Origin: Pinisolibacter aquiterrae
GTDB taxonomy: Bacteria; Pseudomonadota; Alphaproteobacteria; Rhizobiales; Ancalomicrobiaceae
DNA: 32,879 nucleotides
Assembly (NCBI RefSeq): GCF_019160155.1
Contig: NZ_JAFNIH010000001.1
Location: 1-32,879 of the forward strand
Reading direction: 5' to 3'
The notes under the pieces are model-generated. The model was not told where the DNA came from and searched no databases. It saw only the letters and a list, made by a program, of their open reading frames with translations. Of this stretch, positions 16,271-24,985 are shown piece by piece (positions within the stretch are counted from its first letter, which is position 1; the number at the start of each line of letters is the position of its first letter). A program made the position numbers and the translations under genes.

Positions 16271-18772
16271 TCACGCCGACACGCCGGCCGCCTTCGCAGA
16301 CGCTGCCCGACGGCTGCGCCAATCGCCGAGGAACAGCAGGATCGGCGCCGCGATGAAGACCGACGAGGACGCCGCCACGACGATGCCGAAGATCATCGGC
16401 ACGGCGAAGCTCTCGACCGCACTGCCGCCCCAGATCGCCATCGGCAACAGCGCCAGGAACGCCGTCGCCGAAGTGAAGAGGCTTCGCGCCAGCGTCTCGT
16501 TGATCGACAGGTCGATGATCTCGCGGAGCGGCATCGCCTTGTAGAGACGCATGTTCTCGCGCATCCGGTCGTAGACGACGACCTTGTCGTTGACCGAGTA
16601 GCCGACCAGCGTCAGCAGCGCCGCGATCGCCGTCAGGTTGAAGTCGAGCCCCGTCAGGGCGAAGAAGCCGACCGTCTTGGTGACGTCGAGCACCAGCGTC
16701 GCGATCGCGCCGACCGCGAAGGGCCATTCGAACCGGACCCAGATGTAGGCGAGCATGGCGAGGCTGGCGAGCACCACCGACAGGAAGCCGGCGGTGGCGA
16801 GTTCGCCGCTGACCTTCGGCCCGACGATCTCGGTGCGGGCGATCTCGGCGGTCGGCTCCAGTACCGTGATCTCGGTCTTGAGCCTCGTTGCCGCCGCCGT
16901 CTGCGCCGCCTCGTCGCCCGGCTGGCGCTCGACCCGGACGAGGGTCCGCGTCGCGTCGCCGAACTCCTGCAGCGTCACCTCGCCGAGACCGAGCCCGTCG
17001 AGGCCGTGACGCAGCGTGGCGAGATCGACCGGCGTCCGCGTCGTCACCTCCATCTGGATGCCTCCCCGGAAATCGACGCCGTAGTTGAGGCCGGGCGTGA
17101 CGAAGAGGACGATCGAGGCGATGGACAACACCGCGGACAAGCCGATGCCGAAGAACCGCGCCCGCATGAAGCGGATCTTCGTGCCGTCGGGGACGAGCCG
17201 GATCGGCAGCAGCGGCCGGATCGTCAGCGTCTTCAGCCGCAGACGTCGGACGATCGCCGTCATCAGGACGCGGACCACCGACACGGCGGTGAACATCGAG
17301 ATGACGATGCCGAGCCCCATGGTGACGGCGAAGCCGCGCACCGGCCCGGAGCCGAACCAGAACAGCAACACCGTGGCGATCAGCGAGGTGACGTTGGAAT
17401 CGACGATCGTCGAATAGGCCCGGCGGAAGCCGGCGTCGAGGGCTGCGAAGGCGCCGCGCCCCTTGGCCGTCTCCTCGCGGATGCGTTCGTTGATGAGGAC
17501 ATTGGCGTCGACCGCCAGACCGACGCCGAGCACGATGCCGGCGATGCCGGGCAGCGTCAGCGTCGCACCGAGGAGCGACAGGGCGGCAAAGGTGAGGACG
17601 ACGTTGAGACCGAGCGCGAGATTGGCGAGGAGCCCCCAAGCCCCGTAGAGCAGCAGCATGAAGGAGACGACGAGGGCGAAGCCGGCGAGGCCGGTGGTCA
17701 CTCCCATCCGAATGGCGTCGCCACCGAGATCGGCGCCGACGGTGCGCTCCTCGATCACGGTGAGCTTGGCCGGCAGCGCGCCGGCGCGCAGCAGGGCGGC
17801 GAGATCGTTCGCCTGCTGGACCGTGAAGTTGCCGGAGATCTGCCCCGATCCGCCGGTGATCGGCTCGCGGATCACCGGGGCGCTGAGCACTTTGTCATCG
17901 AGAACGATCGCGAAGGGGTGGCCGACGTTGGCCTTGGTGATCTCGCCGAAGCGCGCCGCGCCGGCGTTGTCGAAGCGGAACGACACCAGCGGTTCGTTGG
18001 TGCGCGGATCGAAGCCGACCCGCGCGTCGGTCAGGCGATCGCCGGCGAGCTCGACCCGGTCGAGCACCGGATAGGACCGCCCCTCCCCGTCCTTCCGCAT
18101 CGTGACGCCCGATCCCCCGCTCTCGGCGAGCAGGTGAAACGACATCTTCGCCGTCGAGCCGAGCAATTGGCGGATACGCGCCGGGTCCTGGACGCCGGGG
18201 AGTTGGACCAGGATACGGTCGGCGCCGACGCGTTGGATCGTCGGCTCGGCGACGCCGACCTGATCGATGCGCTGGCGGATGATCTCGAGGCTCTGGCCGA
18301 CCGCGGCGTTGCGGCGGTCGAGGAGCCCCGCCTCGGTGAGCGAGAGGACGAGGGATCCGTCGGCGACCGGCTTCACCTCCAGATCGGAGGCGGTGCCGCC
18401 GAGCCCGACGGGATTGGCGAGTTTGCGCAGTTCGGCAGCCGCCCGTTCCCGCGTCGCCGGATCGACGAGCGACACGGCGACGGTGTCGCGCACCCGCCGG
18501 ATCGAGGTGGTGGCGACGTCGGCGGCGCGCAGCGCCTTGCGGGCGTCCTGAACCAGAGACTGCAGGCGTTCGTCGGCGAGCGAGGCGGCGTCGACCTCGA
18601 GCACGAGATGCGAGCCGCCCTTCAAATCGAGACCGAGCGAGACGTGGGTGCGCGGAAACCACGTCGGTAGCCGATCGAGGGTGGCGGGTGAGAGCAGGTT
18701 CGGCAGAGCCGTGAGGATGCCGAGGACGATGACGGCCACGTAGGTGGCCGCCAGCCAGGGAGAGGTTCGCAT
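16271..18772 (-). CDS. secDF: Fused protein-export membrane protein SecDF
   Basis: An 833-residue SecD-SecF fusion, a form known in several bacterial groups. The SecD half begins with a membrane helix and VSLGLDLKGGSHLVLEVD, carries the large periplasmic P1 domain, and has the RND-type helix signature VGLAVDANVLINERIREE. The SecF half restarts near residue 550 with NYGVDFRGGIQMEVT and has VGYSVNDKVVVYDRMREN. Twelve membrane segments are expected. It uses the proton gradient to pull proteins out on the periplasmic side of SecYEG. ATG 18772 gives the normal N-terminus. A small membrane protein gene lies 90 bp upstream on the same strand; no yajC is present. Confidence 0.97.
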   Translation of the reverse strand: MRTSPWLAATYVAVIVLGILTALPNLLSPATLDRLPTWFPRTHVSLGLDLKGGSHLVLEVDAASLADERLQSLVQDARKALRAADVATTSIRRVRDTVAVSLVDPATRERAAAELRKLANPVGLGGTASDLEVKPVADGSLVLSLTEAGLLDRRNAAVGQSLEIIRQRIDQVGVAEPTIQRVGADRILVQLPGVQDPARIRQLLGSTAKMSFHLLAESGGSGVTMRKDGEGRSYPVLDRVELAGDRLTDARVGFDPRTNEPLVSFRFDNAGAARFGEITKANVGHPFAIVLDDKVLSAPVIREPITGGSGQISGNFTVQQANDLAALLRAGALPAKLTVIEERTVGADLGGDAIRMGVTTGLAGFALVVSFMLLLYGAWGLLANLALGLNVVLTFAALSLLGATLTLPGIAGIVLGVGLAVDANVLINERIREETAKGRGAFAALDAGFRRAYSTIVDSNVTSLIATVLLFWFGSGPVRGFAVTMGLGIVISMFTAVSVVRVLMTAIVRRLRLKTLTIRPLLPIRLVPDGTKIRFMRARFFGIGLSAVLSIASIVLFVTPGLNYGVDFRGGIQMEVTTRTPVDLATLRHGLDGLGLGEVTLQEFGDATRTLVRVERQPGDEAAQTAAATRLKTEITVLEPTAEIARTEIVGPKVSGELATAGFLSVVLASLAMLAYIWVRFEWPFAVGAIATLVLDVTKTVGFFALTGLDFNLTAIAALLTLVGYSVNDKVVVYDRMRENMRLYKAMPLREIIDLSINETLARSLFTSATAFLALLPMAIWGGSAVESFAVPMIFGIVVAASSSVFIAAPILLFLGDWRSRRAASAKAAGVSA

Positions 18773-18862
18773 GTGGGATGTTCCGTGGAGGAGCGCGCAC
18801 TCTCCCGCCCGCAGGGGAGCGGGGAGGCGCGAAGAAGACCGAATCGTCGCAGGAGCGGCCGC

Positions 18863-19288
18863 TCAGGCGGCCGCGAAGGTGACGGCTTCGGGCGGTCCAC
18901 GGGGTTGGAAGGCGAAGGCCGGGCGCGTCGGCGCGGCGTCGGCCGGGAGGGTGCCGCGTCCGAGCGCCGTGTCGACGCGGGCGATCCGGTCGAGGTCGGG
19001 CATCAGCCCGGCGTCGGGACCGCGATCGGCGCGCGGCGGATCGCTCACGCGGGTGGTGGCGACCGTCGTCGCGCGCTCGCGCGCACCGAGGAGGAGCAGC
19101 CGGCGCACGGTCGCATCTGCGACCGATCGCCCGAAGGCACCTGCCGACGGCACCGCGCGCGGCGTCTCGACGGCGATCCCGAACCACAGCAACGCGACCG
19201 CGAGCGCCCCGAACGCGGCCTTCCAGCGCGCGTTCCAGCCGGCCGACGGGTCGGTCGAGTGGATCGTGTCGTTCGACGTCGGGATCAA
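18863..19288 (-). CDS. Small single-pass membrane protein, unknown
   Basis: A 141-residue frame with very strong GC-ending codon use, which argues that it is real. One membrane helix is visible near the N-terminus (AAFGALAVALLWFGIAVE); the rest is polar, proline- and arginine-rich, without motifs. It starts at a TTG (19288) with GAGG about 8 bp upstream; no in-frame ATG lies upstream. It ends 90 bp before secDF on the same strand and may share its transcript. I do not recognise the family. Confidence 0.6.
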   Translation of the reverse strand: MIPTSNDTIHSTDPSAGWNARWKAAFGALAVALLWFGIAVETPRAVPSAGAFGRSVADATVRRLLLLGARERATTVATTRVSDPPRADRGPDAGLMPDLDRIARVDTALGRGTLPADAAPTRPAFAFQPRGPPEAVTFAAA

Positions 19289-19436
19289 CGGGGGTCCTCG
19301 GCCTCGCGGGTGATCCCACCTTCTATCAGACCGAAGCCGAAATCGGCACCCCGGACGGCGATCGCCACGAGATCGGGTCGGAGCTGCTTCCCTCGATCGC
19401 GGCCATCGGAAACGTCATGGGCTCAGCGCCGCGTGG

Positions 19437-19859
19437 TCAGACGTTCAATGCCACCCAGGCCGCATGCGAGTCCATGTAGTCGCGCCAACGGACGATCTTG
19501 CCGTCCCCGATCTCGATGATCGAGCAGAACCGATTGTCGTAGGTCGCGCCCGTGGCCAGGATCGTGCCGTGGACGTCGTATTCGACCACCACGACCCGGC
19601 CACCATCGGCTCTGGTGACGATCAGTTCGTCGGCCGAGCGGATGCGGATCGCTTCGACGTAGCCGCCGAAGGCCGCCATCAGAGCGGCGCGCCCCTGGAT
19701 CACACGCGGCCAGCCGAGCTCGTAGCGGACTTCGTAGGAGACGTCCTCGGCGACGACGTCGAAGAAGTGCTCGCCGTCGACCAGATCGCCCAAGGCGCCG
19801 CGGATCAGGGTGAAATAGGGTTCGGCGCCCTCATAGGCGGTGTAGTGCTCGCTTCCCAT
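19437..19859 (-). CDS. SnoaL-like / NTF2-fold protein
   Basis: A 140-residue protein of the SnoaL-like NTF2 superfamily. Features are YFTLIRGALGDLVDGEHFFD at the start, a conserved-type VIQGRAALMAAFGGY, and the closing IIEIGDGKIVRWRDYMDSHA. Members range from ketosteroid isomerases and polyketide cyclases to proteins without activity, so only the fold is claimed. ATG 19859 follows CGGGAG with about 8 bp spacing. It lies 56 bp after the NmrA-type gene on the same strand, probably in one transcript controlled by the divergent AraC gene. Confidence 0.88.
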   Translation of the reverse strand: MGSEHYTAYEGAEPYFTLIRGALGDLVDGEHFFDVVAEDVSYEVRYELGWPRVIQGRAALMAAFGGYVEAIRIRSADELIVTRADGGRVVVVEYDVHGTILATGATYDNRFCSIIEIGDGKIVRWRDYMDSHAAWVALNV

Positions 19860-19915
19860 TGCGATGTCTCCCGTGATCTTCGGCCCTCGGCCGTGATGCG
19901 TTTCCGATCGATCGC

Positions 19916-20770
19916 TCACTCGGCGGCCTGCACCACCCACGCCGCGAGATTGCGCCGGACGAAGTCGCGAAAGTCGGTCGCCGGCCGGCCGGTGACCCTC
20001 TCGACGTCGCCGTTCGGCCGCGAGCCGTCGCCGGCGATGATCGTGCCGGTCAGCCACCGCAGCATGACCGCGTAGTCGGGAGGAACGAACCCGGCCGCCA
20101 CCGCGCCGTCGACCCAGGCGTCGCGATCGACGTCGACGTGCCGGATCGGCCGGCCGGTCTCTTCGGAAAGGATGGCCGCAACCTCGGCGACGGTGAGCGC
20201 GCGGGGGCCGGTCGGCGCATAGACCGCGCCCGCATGGGCCTCCGGCCGGGCGAGCGTCTCCACCGCCACGGCAGCGATGTCGCCGGCGTCGACGAAGGCC
20301 TCGGCCCCACCACCGGTCGGCACCACGATCGCCCCGTCGACGATCGGGAGATGGTCGTCGGCGAAGTTCTGCATCACCCAGGCGGGACGCAGGATGGAAT
20401 GGCTGATCGTGCCCCGGCCGACGAGATCGCGCTCGACCGCGAGGATGTCGACCTCGGGCGGGGCGCGGTCGCTGCCGTACGTGCTGAGATGCGTCACGTG
20501 GCGCACTCCGGCGCCGACGGCGAGGTCGAGGAAGTCGGCGACCGTCCCGGCGAAGCGGGTCCGCGCCACCGGCGTCACCAGATAGACCCGATCGACACCT
20601 GCGAGCGCCGCGCGATGGGTCGTCGGGTCGTCCCAGTCGAACACCACGTCGGCGCCGTGCCGCGCGGCGGTGCGCACGGCGAAGCCGCGCTCGGCGAGGC
20701 CTCGGGCCACCAACCTTCCGGTTCGCCCGGTCCCGCCGAGCACCAGGGTCGTCTTCGGAGATGTGATCAT
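19916..20770 (-). CDS. NmrA-type NAD(P)-binding oxidoreductase
   Basis: A 284-residue atypical short-chain dehydrogenase. The dinucleotide loop is LVLGGTGRTGRLVARGL (GxxGxxG) at residues 9-25. VYLVTPVARTRFAG and the SILRPAWVMQNFADDHLP stretch are typical of NmrA/quinone-oxidoreductase-like proteins. There is no YxxxK catalytic pair at the classical place, so it may be an NADPH sensor or a quinone reductase rather than a dehydrogenase. ATG 20770 follows GGAGGAC at good spacing; an open extension to 20830 lacks family character. It is divergent from the AraC regulator, and the 138-bp gap probably holds both promoters. Confidence 0.9.
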   Translation of the reverse strand: MITSPKTTLVLGGTGRTGRLVARGLAERGFAVRTAARHGADVVFDWDDPTTHRAALAGVDRVYLVTPVARTRFAGTVADFLDLAVGAGVRHVTHLSTYGSDRAPPEVDILAVERDLVGRGTISHSILRPAWVMQNFADDHLPIVDGAIVVPTGGGAEAFVDAGDIAAVAVETLARPEAHAGAVYAPTGPRALTVAEVAAILSEETGRPIRHVDVDRDAWVDGAVAAGFVPPDYAVMLRWLTGTIIAGDGSRPNGDVERVTGRPATDFRDFVRRNLAAWVVQAAE

Positions 20771-20908
20771 CGGTCGTCCTCCGTCATCGGATCGTGGAGA
20801 GATGATGCGGACGAAGGACGCGCGCTTCAATGTTCGGTTCGCTCTGATTATTGTGCGAAACGCTCATGCCGTTGACGAGGCCGATCGTTCCACGCAATCT
20901 CCTGGATC

Positions 20909-21850
20909 ATGGACCTGCTCGCCGACCATCTCACCCGCGCCCGCGCCTCCGGCGCCGTCTTCGCCCGCACCGTCGCCCGGCCGCCGTGGGGGTTGCGGCT
21001 CGGCGGCGAGATCCAACTCGCCGTCCATGCGGTCGCGCGCGGGCAGTGTTGGCTGTGGTTCGACGATCCGAGCGAGGCGCCGATCCCCCTGTCACCGGGC
21101 CGCTTCGCATTGGTGCGGGGCGGCCGCGATCACTTCATCGGGCACGAGCCCGGCGTCCCCTGCCTCGAGCCGGATGCGTTTCGGGCGGCGCATGCGAACG
21201 ATGCCGTCGCGAACGATACCCAGGCGACGGTGTTCCTCTGTGGCGCCTACCGGTTTTCCGGCGACGTCGGCCAGGGGCTGCTCGCGGCCCTTCCGCCGGT
21301 GATCCCGCTCACGCCGGAAATCGGCGACCCGATGCGCGAGGTGATCGGTCTCCTGTCGCGCGAGCTGGCGGTTTCCGAACCCGGCCAGCACACGGTACTG
21401 GACCGGCTCCTCGACGTCCTGCTGGTGCTCGCGGTTCGCTCCAGCTTCCGCGACGATGCCTCGGCGCCACGATGGTATCGGGCGTCGGCCGATCGCCGGC
21501 TGAAGTCGGCGTTGGAGGCGATCCACGGGGACGCCGCCCATCCGTGGTCGGTGCCGGAACTCGCCAAGATCGGCGGGCTCTCGCGCGCCGCCTTCGCACG
21601 CGCCTTCGGCGAGGCACTCGGAGAGACGCCGATGCAGTATCTGACCGAGTGGCGCATGACGCTCGCCCGCGACCATCTGCGCGACGGCACCAAGAGTCTC
21701 GCCGAGATCGCCGACGCGGTCGGCTACGGCTCTCCTTACGCCTTCGCCGCCGCCTTCCGACGTCATCACGGGCTGCCGCCCGGCGCGTGGCGATCCCGAG
21801 CGGCCGAAGCCGGCGACGCGCGCGCGACCGACCGGATCCATCTCGGCTGA
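20909..21850 (+). CDS. AraC-family transcriptional regulator
   Basis: A 313-residue regulator. The N-terminal half is a cupin-like sensing domain (LRLGGEIQLAVHAVARGQCW, PGRFALVRGG). The C-terminal 100 residues hold two helix-turn-helix motifs: WSVPELAKIGGLSRAAFARA and SLAEIADAVGYGSPYAFAAA followed by FRRHHGLPPGAWR. The start ATG at 20909 has only a GGA nearby. It is divergent from the NmrA-SnoaL pair and is its likely activator, a common arrangement for redox-responsive cupin_6-type AraC proteins. The effector is unknown. Confidence 0.92.
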   Translation: MDLLADHLTRARASGAVFARTVARPPWGLRLGGEIQLAVHAVARGQCWLWFDDPSEAPIPLSPGRFALVRGGRDHFIGHEPGVPCLEPDAFRAAHANDAVANDTQATVFLCGAYRFSGDVGQGLLAALPPVIPLTPEIGDPMREVIGLLSRELAVSEPGQHTVLDRLLDVLLVLAVRSSFRDDASAPRWYRASADRRLKSALEAIHGDAAHPWSVPELAKIGGLSRAAFARAFGEALGETPMQYLTEWRMTLARDHLRDGTKSLAEIADAVGYGSPYAFAAAFRRHHGLPPGAWRSRAAEAGDARATDRIHLG

Positions 21851-22109
21851 CGATGGGCATGGGCACCGGAGATCGACGCGCCGATCGCCTTCGCCGCCGA
21901 CAATCCGCCGCTGCACAGTGGCCGTGCCATCTGGTTTCGCCGCTGCGACATGCGGGCCTGCGTCGGCGAGAACCGGTTCGAGCGGCCAAAGGAAGACGGG
22001 AGTCCGTCGGCCCAGGTTCGACCAAACCATCGACGACGAGAATCGAAAGGTCGGAACCGATTCACGCAAGTCGTTGGACGCCTGGTCGCTGCCGCGCGAG
22101 ACTCTCATC

Positions 22110-22373
22110 ATGACGACGCTCGTGCCCGACCCGATCCACCTGCACCGCATCGACTTCGACCGAAACATGCGGCGCTTCTATGAGCTCTCCGTGCAGCCGA
22201 CCCTCTTCGGTGGCGCCTCGCTCGTCCGCACATGGGGCCGCATCGGCACCGCCGGTCAGTCGTTGATCGAAACCTTCGACCACCCGAGCGACACCGCCGT
22301 GCCCTTTGCCCGCCTCGAACGCACGAAGCGCCGACGCGGCTATCGCGACGCGACCCGGGCGGCACTTCCCTGA
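22110..22373 (+). CDS. WGR-domain protein
   Basis: An 87-residue protein consisting of one WGR domain. VRTWGRIGTAGQSLIETFD carries the W-G-R core and FYELSVQPTLFGGASL precedes it, as in short bacterial WGR proteins. In eukaryotic PARPs the domain touches DNA; for the bacterial single-domain proteins a nucleic-acid role is only supposed. Such genes are common on alphaproteobacterial plasmids and integrative elements, and this one opens the mobile-element section of the window. The 259 bp before it, back to the AraC stop, hold no gene I can support. Confidence 0.88.
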   Translation: MTTLVPDPIHLHRIDFDRNMRRFYELSVQPTLFGGASLVRTWGRIGTAGQSLIETFDHPSDTAVPFARLERTKRRRGYRDATRAALP

Positions 22374-22417
22374 AGAGTGCCACGAGAGGCCATCGGCGAA
22401 TGCACGGCGGATATGTG

Positions 22418-22440
22418 AAGATGCTGCATCGCAGCATCTT
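22418..22440. repeat. Perfect 10-bp inverted repeat between convergent genes
   Basis: AAGATGCTGC-ATC-GCAGCATCTT lies between the WGR gene (ends 22373) and the leftward nuclease gene (ends 22451). The stem is perfect but no T-run of four or more follows on either side. It could be a bidirectional factor-dependent terminator or a protein site. Confidence 0.6.
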
Positions 22441-22450
22441 GCCATGAGTG

Positions 22451-23140
22451 TTACTTCTTACTACCTTGGTCGTATCGCTTTCGAGCGATGGCCCTTCTCG
22501 GGCGTTTCCTCCCTGATACCACTTTCACCGCCGGAGCCTCCGCACCGGCGGTTTTTTCTCGGCCCGAGGCAGGCGACGCCGGTAATCGGTTCGGCGCGGC
22601 GTCACCGGATTGGGCCCGAGTGATCGGGACGGCCCTCGTCCACATTCGTTCGAGATCGGCGCGGAAGGCCGCAACCACCGACGGCACCGAAATCACCAGA
22701 CGGTCGTTGTCCTGCTGTTTCAGTCCGGACGCCGTCAGGTTCGCCGAACCGGTTCGGAGACGCTCGCCGTCTACCACGTAGGCCTTGAGGTGCATGATCG
22801 GCCCCTTCCTCTTGAGGCGGATCTCTTCCTCGAGCGGCGCGAGCCTGACGAAGTCCGATTTCTGAGAGGGATCGAGCAGGATCCGCAGGATGACACCCCG
22901 CTCCTTCGCCAGGATCAGCGCATCGATCACTGGACGATCGGTCAGGATGTAGGCCGCGACATCGAGAGAGGTCTCGGCTTCGTCGATCAGAGCGACATCG
23001 AGGCGTTCGAGGTTCTCGATCGGGGAGTGGTGGATCTCGATCGGCTCGGCGGCGATCAGGGGCATCGGCGCGACGATGGTCACCACGGCCAACAGCAAGA
23101 GACGATGGAACGGGGTTCGAACCTGGGTGAGGTGTGGCAT
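22451..23140 (-). CDS. Secreted phospholipase D-like nuclease, single HKD motif
   Basis: A 229-residue exported protein. The signal peptide is FHRLLLLAVVTIVAPMPLIA, cut near residue 31. One HKD motif is complete: H117, K119 and D124 in HLKAYVVDGE, then GSANLT at 131-136. A single motif per chain means the active site forms between two subunits, as in the plasmid-borne endonuclease Nuc. A periplasmic nuclease in an element backbone may limit incoming DNA or act at the cell surface during transfer (inference). The C-terminal 40 residues are basic and probably flexible. I chose ATG 23140 because it gives a clean signal peptide; an upstream in-frame ATG at 23173 would overlap the divergent small gene. 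Confidence 0.88.
   Translation of the reverse strand: MPHLTQVRTPFHRLLLLAVVTIVAPMPLIAAEPIEIHHSPIENLERLDVALIDEAETSLDVAAYILTDRPVIDALILAKERGVILRILLDPSQKSDFVRLAPLEEEIRLKRKGPIMHLKAYVVDGERLRTGSANLTASGLKQQDNDRLVISVPSVVAAFRADLERMWTRAVPITRAQSGDAAPNRLPASPASGREKTAGAEAPAVKVVSGRKRPRRAIARKRYDQGSKK
22527..22557 (+). terminator. Intrinsic terminator-like hairpin, plus strand
   Basis: ACCGCCGG and CCGGCGGT pair around a 10-base loop and run into TTTTTT. It faces rightward and would end transcripts from the WGR gene 154 bp upstream, yet it lies inside the 3' coding part of the leftward nuclease gene. Confidence 0.5.
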
Positions 23141-23171
23141 GGTGAGACGATCGAACGGGGAGAGTGGAATC

Positions 23172-23360
23172 ATGGTCGAGAAGTCCGAGTCGGCGGCGCG
23201 GGAGATCAGTGTCGCACTGACCGAGCTGATCGGCATTGCCGAAGACGGCGGGCTGGCAATGCTCGCCTTCCTGCTCGAAATGGCGCGCGTGGAAGCGCGA
23301 GCACAGGCCGGAGACACCTCGCCCCGCCCTGCGAACGTCCTCCCGTTCAAACCGAACTGA
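23172..23360 (+). CDS. Small helical element protein, unknown
   Basis: A 62-residue protein starting at ATG 23172 after GGGGAGAG. It reads as amphipathic helix (EISVALTELIGIAEDGG, then LAMLAFLLEMARVEARAQA) with a short polar tail ending LPFKPN. I recognise no domain. Its start lies 31 bp from that of the divergent nuclease gene, so the promoters overlap. The strong ribosome site and codon use make it likely real. Confidence 0.65.
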   Translation: MVEKSESAAREISVALTELIGIAEDGGLAMLAFLLEMARVEARAQAGDTSPRPANVLPFKPN

Positions 23361-23499
23361 ATGAACCAGCCCGCCGGCACCGTCGATCCGAGCCGACCCT
23401 CGGGTATTCGGGCGCGAGAAAGAGTGACGCCGTGGGAGCTCACTCCGCCCGAGTGGAGGGAGCCGGCCCCGCCGGTGGGCGGGGCCGGAGGCGTGAGCC

Positions 23500-23814
23500 T
23501 CAGTCCCAGTTCGGCCGGGACCAGATCAGCTGCAGGCCCTCCTCACCGTCGACCTCCGCCAGCGTGGCGTAGATCGGAGCCGGAAAGCTCGGGTCGTCGA
23601 GCTTGACCGAGAGGTAGTCCCGGCCGGAGCCCTCGGCGACGCGCTGCCAGGCGGCACCGAGTTCGACGCCACCCTGGGCGAAGATGCGGAAGTGCGGTCC
23701 CTTGTCGGACGCGCTGTCGATGCGCCGGAACTGGGCCTTGACGTTGAGGGCGAGGGTGCGGATCGAGCCGCTGAAGCCGTTGCCGGTCGAGGTGAAGGAG
23801 CCGATGGTCGCCAT
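23500..23814 (-). CDS. DUF736 family protein
   Basis: A 104-residue DUF736 protein. It begins [20 protein letters not shown] and ends [11 protein letters not shown], with [19 protein letters not shown] between, all typical of the family. DUF736 is found nearly only on plasmids and integrative elements of Alphaproteobacteria; the function is unknown. ATG 23814 follows AAAGG. Its leader carries, 96 bp upstream, an element that recurs before ardC. Confidence 0.93.
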   Translation of the reverse strand: MATIGSFTSTGNGFSGSIRTLALNVKAQFRRIDSASDKGPHFRIFAQGGVELGAAWQRVAEGSGRDYLSVKLDDPSFPAPIYATLAEVDGEEGLQLIWSRPNWD

Positions 23815-24253
23815 GATGATTGAGCCTTTCGTCTGGTTCGAGCCGCGCCCACCGCGGCCTCGATGGCTGTCACCTGGACCGGGGACGATCGGACCGCACC
23901 TCGAAGAGGCCGAAACGAAGTGGAGGACGGTGGGACGCGACTTTGTTGGTCCGCGAGGAATGCGAACCCGTTCGCAGGGGAAGAAAGTCGCGTCCGGCCG
24001 TTGCGGGAGGACGATCGAGGCGAAGCCGACCCCGGTCGGACATGCCCCATCGAGCCCGCAGGTGGGTCGGCCGGTTGCCGAACGGGAAAGGTCCGATCCT
24101 GGCCTTGACCATCGCTTCACCTCTCGTGGATAATTGACGATCCCAGTGAGCGGACACCTCTTCTCCTGTCGTCAGGACGTGGGGACCGGGCAGGACGGGT
24201 CTCTGCCGAAGGAGAGCTCACCGCCTTCCTCGACCAAGTCGGTACGCGGGGTG
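23815..24253. other. DUF736 leader region, no gene seen
   Basis: Between the DUF736 start and a stray ardC fragment lie 439 bp. Open frames are present (for example minus strand to 24157) but show arginine- and serine-rich shadow-like content. The part next to DUF736 holds the element at 23910-23930. Confidence 0.45.
23910..23930 (-). promoter_or_regulatory. Shared leader element, copy 1
   Basis: A 21-bp stretch, 18 of 21 bases identical to 29146-29166. The core is AACGAAG followed by AGGACGG on the plus strand. It lies 96 bp upstream of the DUF736 start, against 92 bp for the other copy before ardC. Equal position before two leftward element genes suggests a common promoter or operator. Confidence 0.5.
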
Positions 24254-24322
24254 TCACGCCGCCTTCCGCGTGTCGTCGGTCCTTGCCTGCGGCTGGAGAC
24301 CATGCAGATGGGTCGCAGCGCG
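24254..24322 (-). pseudogene. Stray fragment of an ardC 3' end
   Basis: Twenty-two codons and a TGA read RAATHLHGLQPQARTDDTRK then AA. The intact ardC of this window has VTYLHGLQPQAKIDDMREAA at 28122-28190, and the DNA is alike along the 69 bp. The fragment abuts the truncated IS5-type transposase on the far side of the cargo genes. It is a leftover from a second ardC copy or from a rearrangement. Confidence 0.75.
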
Positions 24323-24359
24323 CTGTTGCTGCCGGTTTTCGGATCACAGGGCGCAGCGC

Positions 24360-24884
24360 ACTGCTCGCCGGCGGATCATGCTCGTCGCCGCGGCCCTTTG
24401 GGCGGAAGCCCTTCATCGACGCCCATGCCTCGATCAGGGTTCCGTCGACCGAGAAGCGTTCTGTCGAGAGAGGCCGCTTCACGCGTGGCTGACCGAGGAT
24501 GGCGTCCAAGAGCGTGACGGCAACGTCTCCGTCGAGCAGACCATCGCGGTTCTTCGAGAAGATCGGCACATCCCAGACGCCATCGTCGATGCCGAGCCCG
24601 ACGAACCAGCGGAATGATGGGTCGAAATCGAGCCGCTCGACCAGAAGCGGTTCCGAGCGGATCGCGTAGAACGACGGCAACAGCATGGCCCGGAGCAACT
24701 GCTCGGGTGGGATCGAGGGCCGGCCGATCCGGGAATAGAGCCCGGCGAAGTCGGCATCGAACGTCGACAGCACCTCGTTCACGATCGCGCGGATCGCTCG
24801 CAACGGGTGCGCCGACGGGATCCGGCTCTCAAGATCGACGTAGTTGGACAGCGATCCCGCTCCTTCGTCCGCACCGCGCATCAT
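24360..24884 (-). pseudogene. IS5-family transposase, 3' truncated
   Basis: About 175 codons match the N-terminal half of an IS5-type DDE transposase: YVDLESRIPSAHPLRAIRAI, GRPSIPPEQLLRAMLLPSFY, FRWFVGLGIDDGVWD, FSKNRDGLL and FSVDGTLIEAWASMKGFRPK, which holds the first catalytic Asp. After about 24360 the family sequence ends and the frame runs into the ardC fragment, so the second Asp and the Glu are missing. It starts at ATG 24884 or 24881 and borders the cargo pair. It cannot make an active transposase. Confidence 0.88.
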
Positions 24885-24985
24885 GCCACTCCGTCCTCTC
24901 AAGAAGACGGGCTCATGCCAACGCGCTGTTGGGAAGCGACATTTTTTTCATCACCCTGCGAGCCTGATCCAAGTTCAAGGAAGAC

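Noticed and set aside
15848-18670. 940-codon rightward frame
   Set aside because: Antisense of secDF and lysE; extremely rich in Arg, Asp and Gly, and no domain.
21851-22109. Protein-like stretch between the AraC and WGR genes
   Set aside because: Short frames change without a start or ribosome site; no family recognised.
23870-24157. 95-codon leftward frame upstream of DUF736
   Set aside because: No ribosome site, composition resembles non-coding GC-rich DNA, and it overlaps the shared leader element.
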